DNA of 64,000 nucleotides, taken from assembly GCA_935421135.1 (NCBI GenBank), contig OW285188.1, positions 11,822,733 through 11,886,732 of the forward strand, in the 5' to 3' direction. Positions 40,101 through 48,700 of this stretch are shown piece after piece. A model generated the notes under the pieces. That model worked only from the letters and a program-made list of their open reading frames with translations. It did not search any database and was not told the origin of the DNA. Source of the stretch: Bugulina stolonifera (lineage: Eukaryota > Bryozoa > Gymnolaemata > Cheilostomatida > Bugulidae). Numbering within the stretch: position 1 is the first letter of the stretch; each line of letters starts with the position of its first letter. The translations under genes and the position numbers were made by a program.

Positions 40101-42236
40101 GAACGAGAAATGTAAGTTAAACATGGGCGCATTCTAACATATAGGTTATACTCGTTGTTAACCATACAGCAGCTATTGAGTTCATTCCGTAGCCGTATGT
40201 TTTGTGCACCCATACTACTTGTACATATACATGTACTGTTTATGATGTAAATGTTATTATGTGAGTGCAACCAAACTCCGAAAGTTTTGACAGTTATTTT
40301 GTTTCGTTTGTAATCTTAGGTGTTTCCTGAATAATCAATATGCGGCCTTAGCAGGGATTGTCGCCCCTGTGTTAGTGTGTGCCATAGGAATCTTTGTATT
40401 TGTGGGCGATCTAAGTGGAAAAGCGAAGCAATGGAAATCATATGATGACATATTTGCTGGCCGAGCTAATCGAGGCGGTAAGAAAGAATATATTATAAGA
40501 AATTTATCAAAATGAATTTATCTCATTGTATTGTACCCTAAAAGCAGATACATTTTGCGAGTTTTAACTTTTGCGAATTTCGCGCAAATAATTTCCATCG
40601 CTATTAATATCTGCTTTCAAACTGATTTAAATAATTTCTGGTTTAAACAGACCATACATGCAGCTATATAGCTACATGATACATAGTTGAATATTTTACA
40701 AAGCAGCAAGTATTTGCTATAACATAATTGGTAAGTAGCCTAGAGTAGGAGCTTAATCAGAGGATTTTTTAACAAGCTATGGTAATTACTTTACCTCACA
40801 GGTGGGCTTACTGCACTATATAGGAATCAGCTGTAGTTTTGTACTGTATGTAAGTGGGGTTTAAATCTGAGTAAACATGGAGCTTAGCTAAGCTTGGTTT
40901 TAATGCTGAAATATGCTTAAACATCAATTTTGGGACTTAAACAAATTTCGCGATAGGCCAAACTCGCTAAATATTTCTATCGCAAATTGCTCCAGGATTA
41001 GCAAACTCGCAAAACTTTCTTCCGCGAAATATTTCTGCTTTTAGGGTATTCAACTCTACATGTAGTTGTAATATACTAATAGAAACATGGCGTTAATATT
41101 CTATGAATTATAGCAATGTTATTTCTCTGGCTTGCAGAGATTTGGCCGGTTATATTTTTGTGGTTCATAATCATAATGGTGAATCTGACTGGTGGGCTGC
41201 ACATGGCGTATAACTACAATTGGATGATGATTGCCTTCTGTGTCTGCCTGAGTATACTGGTAAATATCACCTATATTGTTATGTAGCTCATTGACTCTGG
41301 CTTGGTGAATTACTTCATCACATTGTCTTATTCACATTAACGTTCTAGTCACCCAAATTTTTACATTTCACAAAACTTTATTTTATATTTCTTTCAGGCA
41401 GTCTTTACGATTGGATACTTTGCCATGTTAAGAGGACCATGCAATCGAGCAAAGAATGGTAACAATACATCGTCAGACAAATACCAATCTACCCTGATAA
41501 TGAACACCACTGGGGGCGAGTCGATGGTACAGCATCATCAGATTGACTACCCTTCTCCCATTCCCCATGTTCCAGAGTCAACTGGGGGGAACCTGCTGAT
41601 AACTGCTCCTCCTAATCATAATCATGTAAGAGTTCCAAGACATATTTGGGCCATTCTAGTACTGGTTATTGTTTGACTAGCACCAGAAGACATTATGTGG
41701 ACTTGCTGTTACCAACGTCATGATAGTGTTGACCAGGTTTTGACGTGGAATTTGTATTTTGATTTCCCTAGGGAAGATGACTTCATATTAAGCTGTTTTC
41801 TTTAGAAATGGGGTCATGACAGTGAGGATGGTCTTCCTAACCAATCCATGGTTCAAAGGTCACCCTCTACAGGCTTTGATCTCTCCAGCCTGTCTAGAAG
41901 ATCTGAACTGTCTCCAGATGATGATACTAGAGATCTTGGGGAATTAATCATGGCTTTGAAAGGTAATACACATTTATTCATATTGTTTACCATGAAGGTG
42001 TAAGTGTAAGGTCTCACTGCACAAGTGGCTGAAATTCTTAGCATGTTGTGGTTGCCAGTTTCACTGGTGTATTAACATGTGTGTCTATTGCAGAAAATCG
42101 ACCCAGGGTAACAGTTGTAGAGCCTAATCATTTATCTCTACTTACTTCTACCGAAGATGAGTCAGACGAAACCGATAGCCACCATGGGGCATATAACGTG
42201 TCTGGTCAGATTAGCATTGCTGACACACACCTATGA
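24..42236 (+). CDS. ADGRV1: ADGRV1/VLGR1-type giant adhesion GPCR, 5' end outside window (55 exons)
   Basis: Adhesion G-protein-coupled receptor V1 orthologue; in vertebrates this protein forms ankle links of hair-cell stereocilia and photoreceptor fibres. Fifty-five exons join without a frame break from the acceptor at 21-23 to the stop at 42234-42236, totalling 14,373 coding bases (4,790 residues). Order: LamG, Calx-beta repeats, Cys-rich insert, Calx-beta, EAR propeller, Calx-beta, GAIN/GPS, 7TM, tail. Human ADGRV1 is about 6,300 residues with the same order, so roughly 1,300-1,500 N-terminal residues and the start codon should lie upstream. The GPS site HL/S and the C-terminal ADTHL are intact, so I expect a functional, autoproteolysed receptor. 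Introns are GT-AG except one GC-AG (23223-23741). The only alternative is a close Calx-beta/GPCR paralogue; LamG plus EAR plus GPS makes that unlikely. Confidence 0.93.
4389..4394 (-). terminator. Candidate polyadenylation signal of the lectin gene
   Basis: AATAAA on the minus strand, about 170 bases past the lectin stop codon. Polyadenylation there would end the transcript inside the ADGRV1 intron. Confidence 0.4.
4565..6451 (-). CDS. Secreted C-type lectin-domain protein, nested in ADGRV1 intron 6
   Basis: Three exons on the strand opposite the host: 6123-6451, 5336-5469 and 4565-4971 (870 bases, 289 residues plus stop), all GT-AG and in frame. An N-terminal signal peptide (MRVATITICVLLTTTVMS) is followed by a helical, possibly oligomerising stretch (residues about 22-85). 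A long-form C-type lectin domain runs from CPKGFQAV to FICQ, with the six expected cysteines and core WWTAGHGTG, WANDP and SCVVL. A Ser/Thr-rich tail follows. The usual sugar-selectivity motif (EPN or QPD) reads NDP, and the WND calcium motif reads WKK, so classical Ca2+-dependent sugar binding is doubtful. A TATA-like box (6544-6553) and an AATAAA (4389-4394) bracket it. The specific family is not recognised. Confidence 0.87.
6544..6553 (-). promoter_or_regulatory. Possible TATA box of the nested lectin gene
   Basis: The minus strand reads CTATAAAAAC about 95 bases upstream of the lectin ATG, a plausible core promoter position allowing a short 5' UTR. Found by eye in AT-rich DNA, so it could be chance. 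Confidence 0.35.
9292..11420. other. ADGRV1 intron 8, no feature seen
   Basis: A 2.1 kb intron. I looked for exons, terminal inverted repeats and RNA genes on both strands and found none convincing. Introns 12548-13607, 20472-21179 and 21366-22315 are likewise unremarkable. Confidence 0.5.
15520..15816. mobile_element. MITE-like insertion in ADGRV1 intron 16
   Basis: A block of about 295 bases, more GC-rich than its surroundings. Its ends form an imperfect inverted repeat of about 25-29 bases: left GTATAAAGCTGAAAACACAC, right (reverse complement) GTTACAGCTTGAAATACATG, both followed by GCGTTT. No transposase reading frame, so non-autonomous if real. Confidence 0.42.
16839..16979 (+). other. 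ADGRV1: Cys-rich PAN/apple-like insert within a Calx-beta repeat
   Basis: A single phase-0 exon of 47 residues (about 1014-1060) with four cysteines in the spacing C-x3-C-x5-C-x13-C and the stretches CLLETNCVSFQ and CSWF. Spacing and 'CxxxC...CxSF' resemble PAN/apple modules. It falls between the Calx-beta strand in exon 15952-16135 (GGTFGDVRVYYSTA) and the continuing 'TDYRSM...LPELDEQF' strands in exon 18835-19012, so it interrupts one repeat. The PAN assignment is inference from cysteine spacing. Confidence 0.55.
16980..18834. other. ADGRV1 intron 18
   Basis: A 1.9 kb intron. It holds the TACATG/ATAGGCCCTAT array described separately (18299-18664) and otherwise no supported feature. Confidence 0.5.
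18299..18664. repeat. Compound array: expanded (TACATG)n plus a fixed 20-base unit
   Basis: Eight copies of ACATAATATAGGCCCTATA (the last with one extra AT) are separated by TACATG tracts of different length, so the spacing grows from about 40 to about 70 bases. TACATG and CATGTA make the tracts self-complementary and prone to hairpins. Confidence 0.85.
22475..22575 (+). repeat. Possible tRNA-derived SINE fragment
   Basis: A stretch with a good B-box-like element (GGTGCAAATCC) about 35 bases after a weak A-box-like TGGCCCTTGCAT, in intron 24 of ADGRV1. No clear tail or second copy in the window, so weak. Confidence 0.25.
24183..24197 (+). repeat. Isolated end of the TACCCTAAAAGCAGA element family
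   Basis: The exact 15-base terminal sequence TACCCTAAAAGCAGA stands alone 45 bases before the acceptor of exon 24243-24449. Neighbouring sequence does not match the rest of the element. Confidence 0.45.
25631..26557 (+). other. ADGRV1: EAR/EPTP beta-propeller
   Basis: Second half of the 1,903-base exon 24655-26557, window residues about 1831-2139. The start 'NIFVSPLQFFDEEAIGY' and repeated blades with 'YLLVLNSGSSKLLKF', 'DYFIVISRDEVIMYAV' and 'VILVVAVEDAVRLYRKDG' match the EAR (epilepsy-associated repeat/EPTP) pattern of LGI proteins and VLGR1, a seven-bladed propeller used for extracellular binding. It is flanked on both sides by halves of one Calx-beta repeat (SADF before; DYIPR|MVQVNFLEGENKK after the intron). 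Confidence 0.85.
26845..37470 (+). other. ADGRV1: third Calx-beta block (about 16 repeats)
   Basis: Exons 26845-27049, 27364-27519, 27869-28016, 28114-28288, 28689-28871, 29233-29353, 29467-29706, 30006-30204, 30371-30693, 30938-31072, 31309-31497, 31887-32066, 32324-32501, 32928-33056, 33417-35548 (2.1 kb, about six repeats without an intron), 35697-35888, 36356-36479, and the start of 36644-38334. Clear cores are LDDDIPEDTESFHIRL, KADDLPETEEQFLVNI, IDDDLPEPMEMFDVRL and IDDDIPELTENFQLRL. Some repeats are degenerate, for example the one reading GFTGWEIQKTFVIRI, and probably bind no calcium. Small introns hold nothing recognisable unless listed separately. Confidence 0.9.
35925..36269. mobile_element. 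Truncated copy of the TACCCTAAAAGCAGA element
   Basis: In ADGRV1 intron 44. It shares with the element at 40534-41048 the stretch 'TTAACAAGCTATG', a later 'GGCTAAGCTT'-like part, and the right end TCTGCTTTTAGGGTA (36255-36269). The left terminal repeat is missing. Confidence 0.6.
37471..38290 (+). other. ADGRV1: GAIN domain and GPS autoproteolysis site
   Basis: Inside exon 36644-38334. A helical stretch (AIEYLISTIVDKDFTEM...) looks like GAIN subdomain A. It is followed by the beta-rich part and the GPS pattern C-x-YY...LLWSSNVC...ECQCDHLSSYAV. The cleavage consensus H-L-S is present at 38242-38250 (Leu about 4343, Ser about 4344), so self-cleavage is predicted. Confidence 0.88.
38790..39320 (-). 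mobile_element. Possible LTR-like fragment in ADGRV1 intron 47
   Basis: About 500 bases, clearly more GC-rich than the flanks, with several short hairpins such as GTCGTCC/GGACGAC (38800-38815) and CGACCC/GGTCGG near 39190. On the minus strand a TATATAAAG box (39092-39100) precedes AATAAA (39042-39047) by about 50 bases, the spacing of a compact LTR U3-R region. No reverse transcriptase or second LTR is present, so a solo or partial LTR at most. Confidence 0.38.
40534..41048. mobile_element. Complete non-autonomous TIR element (MITE), 515 bp
   Basis: Sits in ADGRV1 intron 51. Perfect 15-base terminal inverted repeats, TACCCTAAAAGCAGA at 40534-40548 and its complement at 41034-41048. Similarity continues inward to a TTTTGCGAG motif at both ends. 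The ends begin TA, as expected if a TA target is duplicated (Tc1/mariner-like), though that superfamily call is inference. No open reading frame. Confidence 0.7.
41430..42236 (+). other. ADGRV1: cytoplasmic tail with class I PDZ ligand
   Basis: Exons 41398-41625 (part), 41806-41962 and 42094-42236 encode about 165 cytoplasmic residues rich in Ser, Thr, Asp and His. The protein ends SGQISIADTHL-stop. The last four residues D-T-H-L fit the class I PDZ ligand (S/T-x-hydrophobic). Vertebrate VLGR1 ends in nearly the same residues, used to bind whirlin and harmonin; that comparison is from memory. Confidence 0.85.
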
Positions 42237-42799
42237 ATTGATGGGTCATATTATCAGAAATTAGCAGTTACTAAAACTGTGCTAGGAGACGGCTATGTTA
42301 TGGTTAGAGTAAGAGCAGACAACTTACACAATGAAGAGAAGACAACTCCCTTTTAGTAAAGATTATAACATGTGACGTTCTTGTTATGAATTTAGTGCAA
42401 AAGAAATGTCTCGTATATTGTGTCTGGTCAGACTAGCATTGCTGATACACATTTATGAATTAATGTTGTGAATCCTGATGATCAAAACTTTCTCTTTTTC
42501 CATATAGATGCAGTTTCTACTTTAACACAAATTAACCAATAAGTTTTAGAAGTATTATTATTTATTTGTACAAAAGTGTTAAATATTTGTATATATAATG
42601 TTACATAAATGTATATGCCACATAAAATAGAAAATTAATACTACATGTAGCTGTTTACTACTTGTTATGATTTACATAAATAAATAATATATACATACTA
42701 GATGGTACAATCATTCTCAGCTATGATAGAGCGACTGCAACATAAGTTATAAATATCAGTATACTAACATGAAACTAGTTTGAAGCTCATGTGACATTG
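42237..42799. other. Convergent 3' flanks of ADGRV1 and MTRR
   Basis: 563 bases between two stop codons on opposite strands. A plus-strand AATAAA at 42679-42684 could end ADGRV1, and a minus-strand AATAAA at 42561-42566 could end MTRR; if both are used, the transcripts overlap by about 120 bases or more. It also contains the duplicated C-terminal segment. Confidence 0.6.
42414..42463 (+). repeat. Second copy of the ADGRV1 C-terminal codons in the 3' flank
   Basis: From 42414 the sequence repeats the receptor's last codons at 42192-42240, 222 bases downstream of the first copy. It reads in frame VSGQTSIADTHL-stop (stop 42456-42458). An AG that could serve as an acceptor lies just before it (42393-42394). 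It is either 3' UTR or an alternative last exon. Confidence 0.8.
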
Positions 42800-45700
42800 C
42801 TAGACCCACACATCCTCCTTGTATCGCTTTTCGTCCCTCAATTCCTTGACAACTGTCAGCACCTCATCATCTGTATAACCTTAAAATAGTAAAGATGGTT
42901 AAATTTACTATTTGGCTGCAGTGCTATTCACCAAGTCCATGACTGACAACTACCTGTTGAAACTAACTAAATGATAGACCTACAGCCTGAAACATTCCAT
43001 AACCACACAGCAAGTCTGCTATGCCACCAAAGTTAAAGTAATGTTTTGGAATGTATCAAAGAAACTGTCTAGCTTCAAATGGCATCCAGTGCATATAGTA
43101 ACAAACTCCATGTTGCATTGGAAGATTTGCAAAACAAAAGTATGATTGAACAAAGAGACATCCTGTCCGAATATCAGAATACCTATATACAAGTATATAC
43201 TACATGTAAATATTACTACACTATGTATTTGATTCACAATTAATATAAAATGTAGACTAGTCTCTCACCATTTTCAGACTGGAGGATCTGTGTAATTGTC
43301 TGGTTGACATCTTTGGCCATATTTTTGGCATCACCACAGACGTATATGTAGGCAGATTTGTTTGTGATAAGATGAGAGAGATGAGCAGACTGCTGCCTAA
43401 TGAGATCTGTAACATACTTAGCACCAGTTCTCTCTATATGCTCTGTATCCCTGGAGAAACATACATGTAGCTTGCTGAGATTTCCTGTACTGAGATGACG
43501 TTCTAACTCCTCTCTGGAACATAAATAATGTATATACATGTAGTAATATTACTGTTTGTGAGAGACTAAGGGTTGTCACAGCACCTTCCAATAAAATGGC
43601 TCCACATGTTGGTAGCAGCAAATCGATACTTATATCAGATAACCTACATGTATTCTATAGCCCGTGGCTTTCAGATGTTATGTAAGCTCGAATTAAAAAG
43701 GATTTTTGAAATTTCATTAATTTGTTGCAATCTTGTGACGATTGCCTCCAGGTATTGACGATTTATCAAACCAAAATGCTGTAGTTAGCAGTATATCCCA
43801 GTGACTCTCCTTCGTACAGAGATCTTAGTGAGTAATAGACTGTAGCTTACCTGAAGAGAAAGTCACCATCTTTCATTCTGTTACCAAAGAAGAGCAGACA
43901 TTCACCCAGAGTGTCTCCAGATTCCGATAGCTTCTCTCTACAAACACAAGTCAGACAGTTTTACCAACAATCATTTTGACAAATTGAGAACAGTTCAGAG
44001 ATTGTTGATTCACTACTAGCTCAAACAAACGAGTAAACTCGGTTAATTCCATGGAATTCAGTTCAAACTTGAAGAGATCCTTGTAGCCACACAGCTAGTT
44101 TGCTATGCCACCAAAATGTAAATAATTTATCACAGAGAGGCTGTATACCTGTCCTGTAGAAACCCGAGGAAGGGAGCTACTCCAGTGCCAGGTCCTATTA
44201 GTATTAGAGGTTTAGATATGTCAGTGGGCAGCCTGAAGTGTTGTTGAGTTCTTAGATACACGCCTATCTGAAGATACGCAAGCATATACATAATATAAAT
44301 ATGTGTAATCAGACAACACGGGGTATATCATACATAAATATGTTTAACCAAATTAGCATAGGAAAAACCGAGTTCCTGTTTAAAAGGTGCTAGTTTCCTT
44401 TCGGGTTTATAAAATTCCACACAATTTTAAATAGATGCTTTTGCCCATTCATGCTGGAATATGTCACTGGACTAAAGTTGTCATCACTTGTTTGGCTTTA
44501 ATCACTGACCAGATGCATTATAAGTTGTGATAGTACCAACTTTCAGCTCTTTTAGTAGAGGGAGATGCACAAACCAATTACTACAACATGTAACTGAATG
44601 TGTATTGATGGTAATGAGTAGTACCACTGCTATAGTATTAGACAATAACATCTACAGTATAACGACTACATCTATATCGTATAACACATCACAATAATAC
44701 TATTGCTAGTAGTTATATTAATGTAAGCTAGAACATACAGAACAGCATATGCCCACGTGCTAGGTTACATACTTTTGGCAAAGCAGTCTCCTTATGTTGA
44801 AAGATACGATGGAAATGTCCTGTTACCAGACCCTGTCTGTTGGTTAGTGGTCCAATGCTCGGTAGGTCTATGACATTGAAAGCAAACCTGAGTGACTTGG
44901 AGTTACTTCCACTCGCTACTGAGTATGCACGAGGTAGTAGTCGGGGTAGATTCTCTACAATATAAGGTGTATTTACAGTGCAACATTACCCTAGAAATAA
45001 CAAATAAATTACAACATAGACTTTGTGGATGAACATAGAAAATCGCTCAAGTAGAAAACAAAAAGAAATTTTGTAGAACAACATATTTAACAACAGAAAA
45101 TTTCGCTTCTAGTGAAGGTTTTGGAACAGAACATAGACTACAGATACGACATCATGATAACAGTAACACATGATACTACATATCTAAGGTATTGAATATC
45201 AAATATATGGTGTTTATGAGATGATAGGCATAAAGATAATAGCTTATGTTATACCTAATAGTGACTGCACTGGGGGTGTACAAGAAGGGAAAACATAGAG
45301 TATATCCAGTAGACCTCTCTTACACTCCACAATCATCTGTCTGTATAAGTGAGTACCTTGTCTAGAACTGAGTAACAGCAGCTTCTCCTGGTCATGCGAG
45401 TCTGTGCATGACTCTGCTAGCAGTCTCAGCATAGCCTGTGAACAACACAATACTATATACAGTCTCGGCATAGCCTGTGAACAACACAACACTATACAGT
45501 CTCAGTATAGCCTGTGAACAACACAATATTATACAGTTTTAGCATAGCCTGTGAGCAACACAATACGATATACAGTCTCGGCATAGCCTGTGAACAACAC
45601 AGCACTATACAGTCTCAGTATAGCCTGTGAACAACACAATACTATACAGTCTCAGCATAGCCTGTGAGCAACACAATACGATATACAGTCTCGGCATAGC

Positions 45701-48700
45701 CTGTGAACAACACAGCACTATACAGTCTCAGTATAGCCCGTGAACAACACAATACTATACAGTCTCAGCATAGCCTGTGAGCAACGCAATACTATATACA
45801 GTCTCAGTATAGCCTGTGAACAACACAATACTATACAGTCTCAGCATAGCCTGTAAATAACACAATACATACGGCCTCAACATAGCCTGCGAACAATGTA
45901 ACAAGGCACATTTACACAATCAATGGCAACATAAGACAAGACCTTTGTCACGGATCAAAACAGTGTGTTAGAGATAAACCAACACCGGAGGAAGCAATTC
46001 CCAAGTTAGCATGACGCAGTTGATTTTATAACCAATGATGTTGAAATATTGTAGCATGTTATGGCGAATTTAGAGTTATGATTGGTACATTATTTAGTCT
46101 TATTGATGACAATTACAATGTAGGATAACTCCTAGTTAGCCGTAAGGTCTTGAAATATACCCAGATATAAAATCAAGGATATCTTGCCAACTGTGGAATT
46201 GCCTTCTCTGGGGAAGTTGTGTAGCGCAAAGATGAAATCACTACAACCACATATAGTATGAAACTATGCACTAGCTTATTCCTCCCTGTTGACACTTGTA
46301 ATGTTATACATGTACAATGTATAATGTAGTACGCCAATTAGTACTGGGAGTCCAAATACCTTCTTAGGAATGCCCCTCAAGTCTACATCTCTAGTAAATA
46401 TATCATGTAAAGAGCTTGGGCTATTCATATACTCTGGTACTGAGGCTTTCTTCTTAGTTGTATCAGCTCTAACAGATAGTCTCACCAGCTGCTTTGGATT
46501 AGCTATATTCAACCTAGAATGGGGGTAAATAACATGTATTCATAGTATTTATAACATTTTGGATTCTACATGTAGAACCTAGGAGTTGTTCTTTCCATAA
46601 ATGATAAGTATTTTCATTATATGATGATGTGGAACTTATTACACTGTTATACTCTGATTTACATACAGTGAGTATAGCATAGAAAGCACTGTACACACTG
46701 ACATCTTTATTATGTACTTGTAATATATACATGTTAGTACGCAAATACACAGACTACTGGAGCCAATTTGGTGGTATGAGATCATAAGGCAGGACATTTC
46801 ATACCTTCTTAATAGCCAGTCAACCTCCCGTTCATCATTTTGAGCAATAACACTAAAACTATCTCCGGATTGATAGCCTGTGAATTCCTAAAAATAAACA
46901 CAAATAAGACAAAGTGTAATCAAATCTATTAAATGTTACAGTATACAAGTAGCCCTATTATGTATTTGTGTCCATCCATAAAATAATGGTAACTGTGCAA
47001 ACTAACATTGTGCAAAGACTTTGTGAATAAAATATACACACAGACTATCCAGGAGCTTTAGGGTGGTACTCCTATCCACCCCCAACTCCACATGATTTTT
47101 AAGGTAGAACACAAACTATGTTCAGTAAGATACTCACGCTGCTGTTCAGTTCAACTAACAAAGCTGTCTTCACACACTCATTCTTGGCAGAGAGTCGTTC
47201 TATCGCAATCAGAGGTGCATGGTATACAGGAGAGTCGGCAAATGGTAGCTTACAGTTGTTCTGTATTGGCAACGTGATACTGTTCTACAACCATGTCTCA
47301 CAAGATAAGTTGACACACTAATACACTGATAGAGTGTAAAGTCACATTGAAGGTCTGTGGTGGGAAACACCAATCAAAGTAATAGTAAAATTCATGACTG
47401 TGACAAACAATTATGTACATGTACATTATCACCAAATGAGTTGATCAGCTGAAAGAATGGAGTTCAACAAACAGTTAAAAGTGCTTCATTGCATTGCCAT
47501 CCAGGGATCCAAGCGCAAAACTAACCAGTACTTCATTTTGGTATGTTTATACTAAACAAACACTAAAGGAAGTGATACAGGGTGTTGCTCCAAGGAAGTA
47601 ACATACATTGTACATAGTCTGGTACTTACCGTATCTGTATCAGATAAATACTCCATATCTATATAGGGTGAAGGACAGCTAGGTAAGTTCAGTGAGCTTA
47701 CATCTGTAGATGGTATATCTGATATCCAACCTACAGAGCAAGAGAGTTGAGGGGTTTTATTCCCTTCTCTACAGATATGATGTTTACGAATCGAATTACT
47801 GTACATCATTGAACAACTGAAGGGTATAACCATTATATAATTATGAACTTACTTTGTTGATGGCTGCTCGTATCATTCTCCACCGCTGTGCTGAGTTCAG
47901 ATGTGTGAGATGACTTTTTACTGTCACTACTATCAACAGGTATCACATCTCCATTGGCTAACGAGTCACCATTGGTCATCTCTAACCGAGGATCCTCAGC
48001 TACTGTGCCGTTTGGAAGGTCACTTACAGTTAATTTAGCCTTCATGTCTTTTATAATTTCTTGTGCAGCATTGGCAGCCTTGTTGTCATCTGAAGGTGGA
48101 GGAAGGTTGAAGATCTTACAGAGTTCGAGGAGTAAAGAGTCTATCCATGGCTCAGCTACTACATCCAACCTGCGTCATTGGGTACCAACAAAATACTTTG
48201 CATATACATGTATGCTATACTAGACATATCCAATAGTTAAATACCAACACTAATTACTTCTCCCTCTACCTATTAAAGTAAACGTTCCAACATCAAAAAG
48301 CAGGTTGATATTGCCTGACCAGCCCTCATCTAGAATGGAGGCCTACAACAGCGTATTATGATACTTACTTGAGGTCATAAGACATGATTGAATCAATGTC
48401 ACTCAATATAATAGGCCTACACTATACAAACGTTTAGCTACTATTTGTGAAACGACTTTTTACCTACATATGCACATCATGAAGTAGCCTATGCATGAAC
48501 CCCACACTCATAGCACACATTATACATGCGGTAATGTAATAATAGAGACATGGAATCATGATGGGAAAATTTGGAATCTGTAACGGAATTTCCCCACTGG
48601 GAAGAGATAACAGTTCAACAGTGTATCCTATATTTCTTATCTCTAGACATGCGTGTAGCCTATGTACATGTAGCAAGAGAAGACAACCATTAAACAGAAT

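Larger units (their letters stand above)
38291..41450 (+). other. ADGRV1: seven-transmembrane region
   Basis: Seven hydrophobic segments over eight exons. TM1 spans the junction of exons 36644-38334 and 38463-38567 (NYLFIVTGCCM|FCILTAIL). TM2 spans 38463-38567 and 39477-39626. TM3 spans 39477-39626 and 39740-39821, with Cys in 'YKCTILGF'. TM4 spans 39740-39821 and 40000-40111 (TALFVGSFYGF), TM5 is in 40320-40477 (LAGIVAPVLVCAIGIFVF), TM6 in 41138-41259 (WPVIFLWFIIIMVNLTGG), and TM7 in 41138-41259 and 41398-41625 (MMIAFCVCLSIL|AVFTIGYF). The order and loop sizes fit adhesion-class receptors. Confidence 0.88.
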
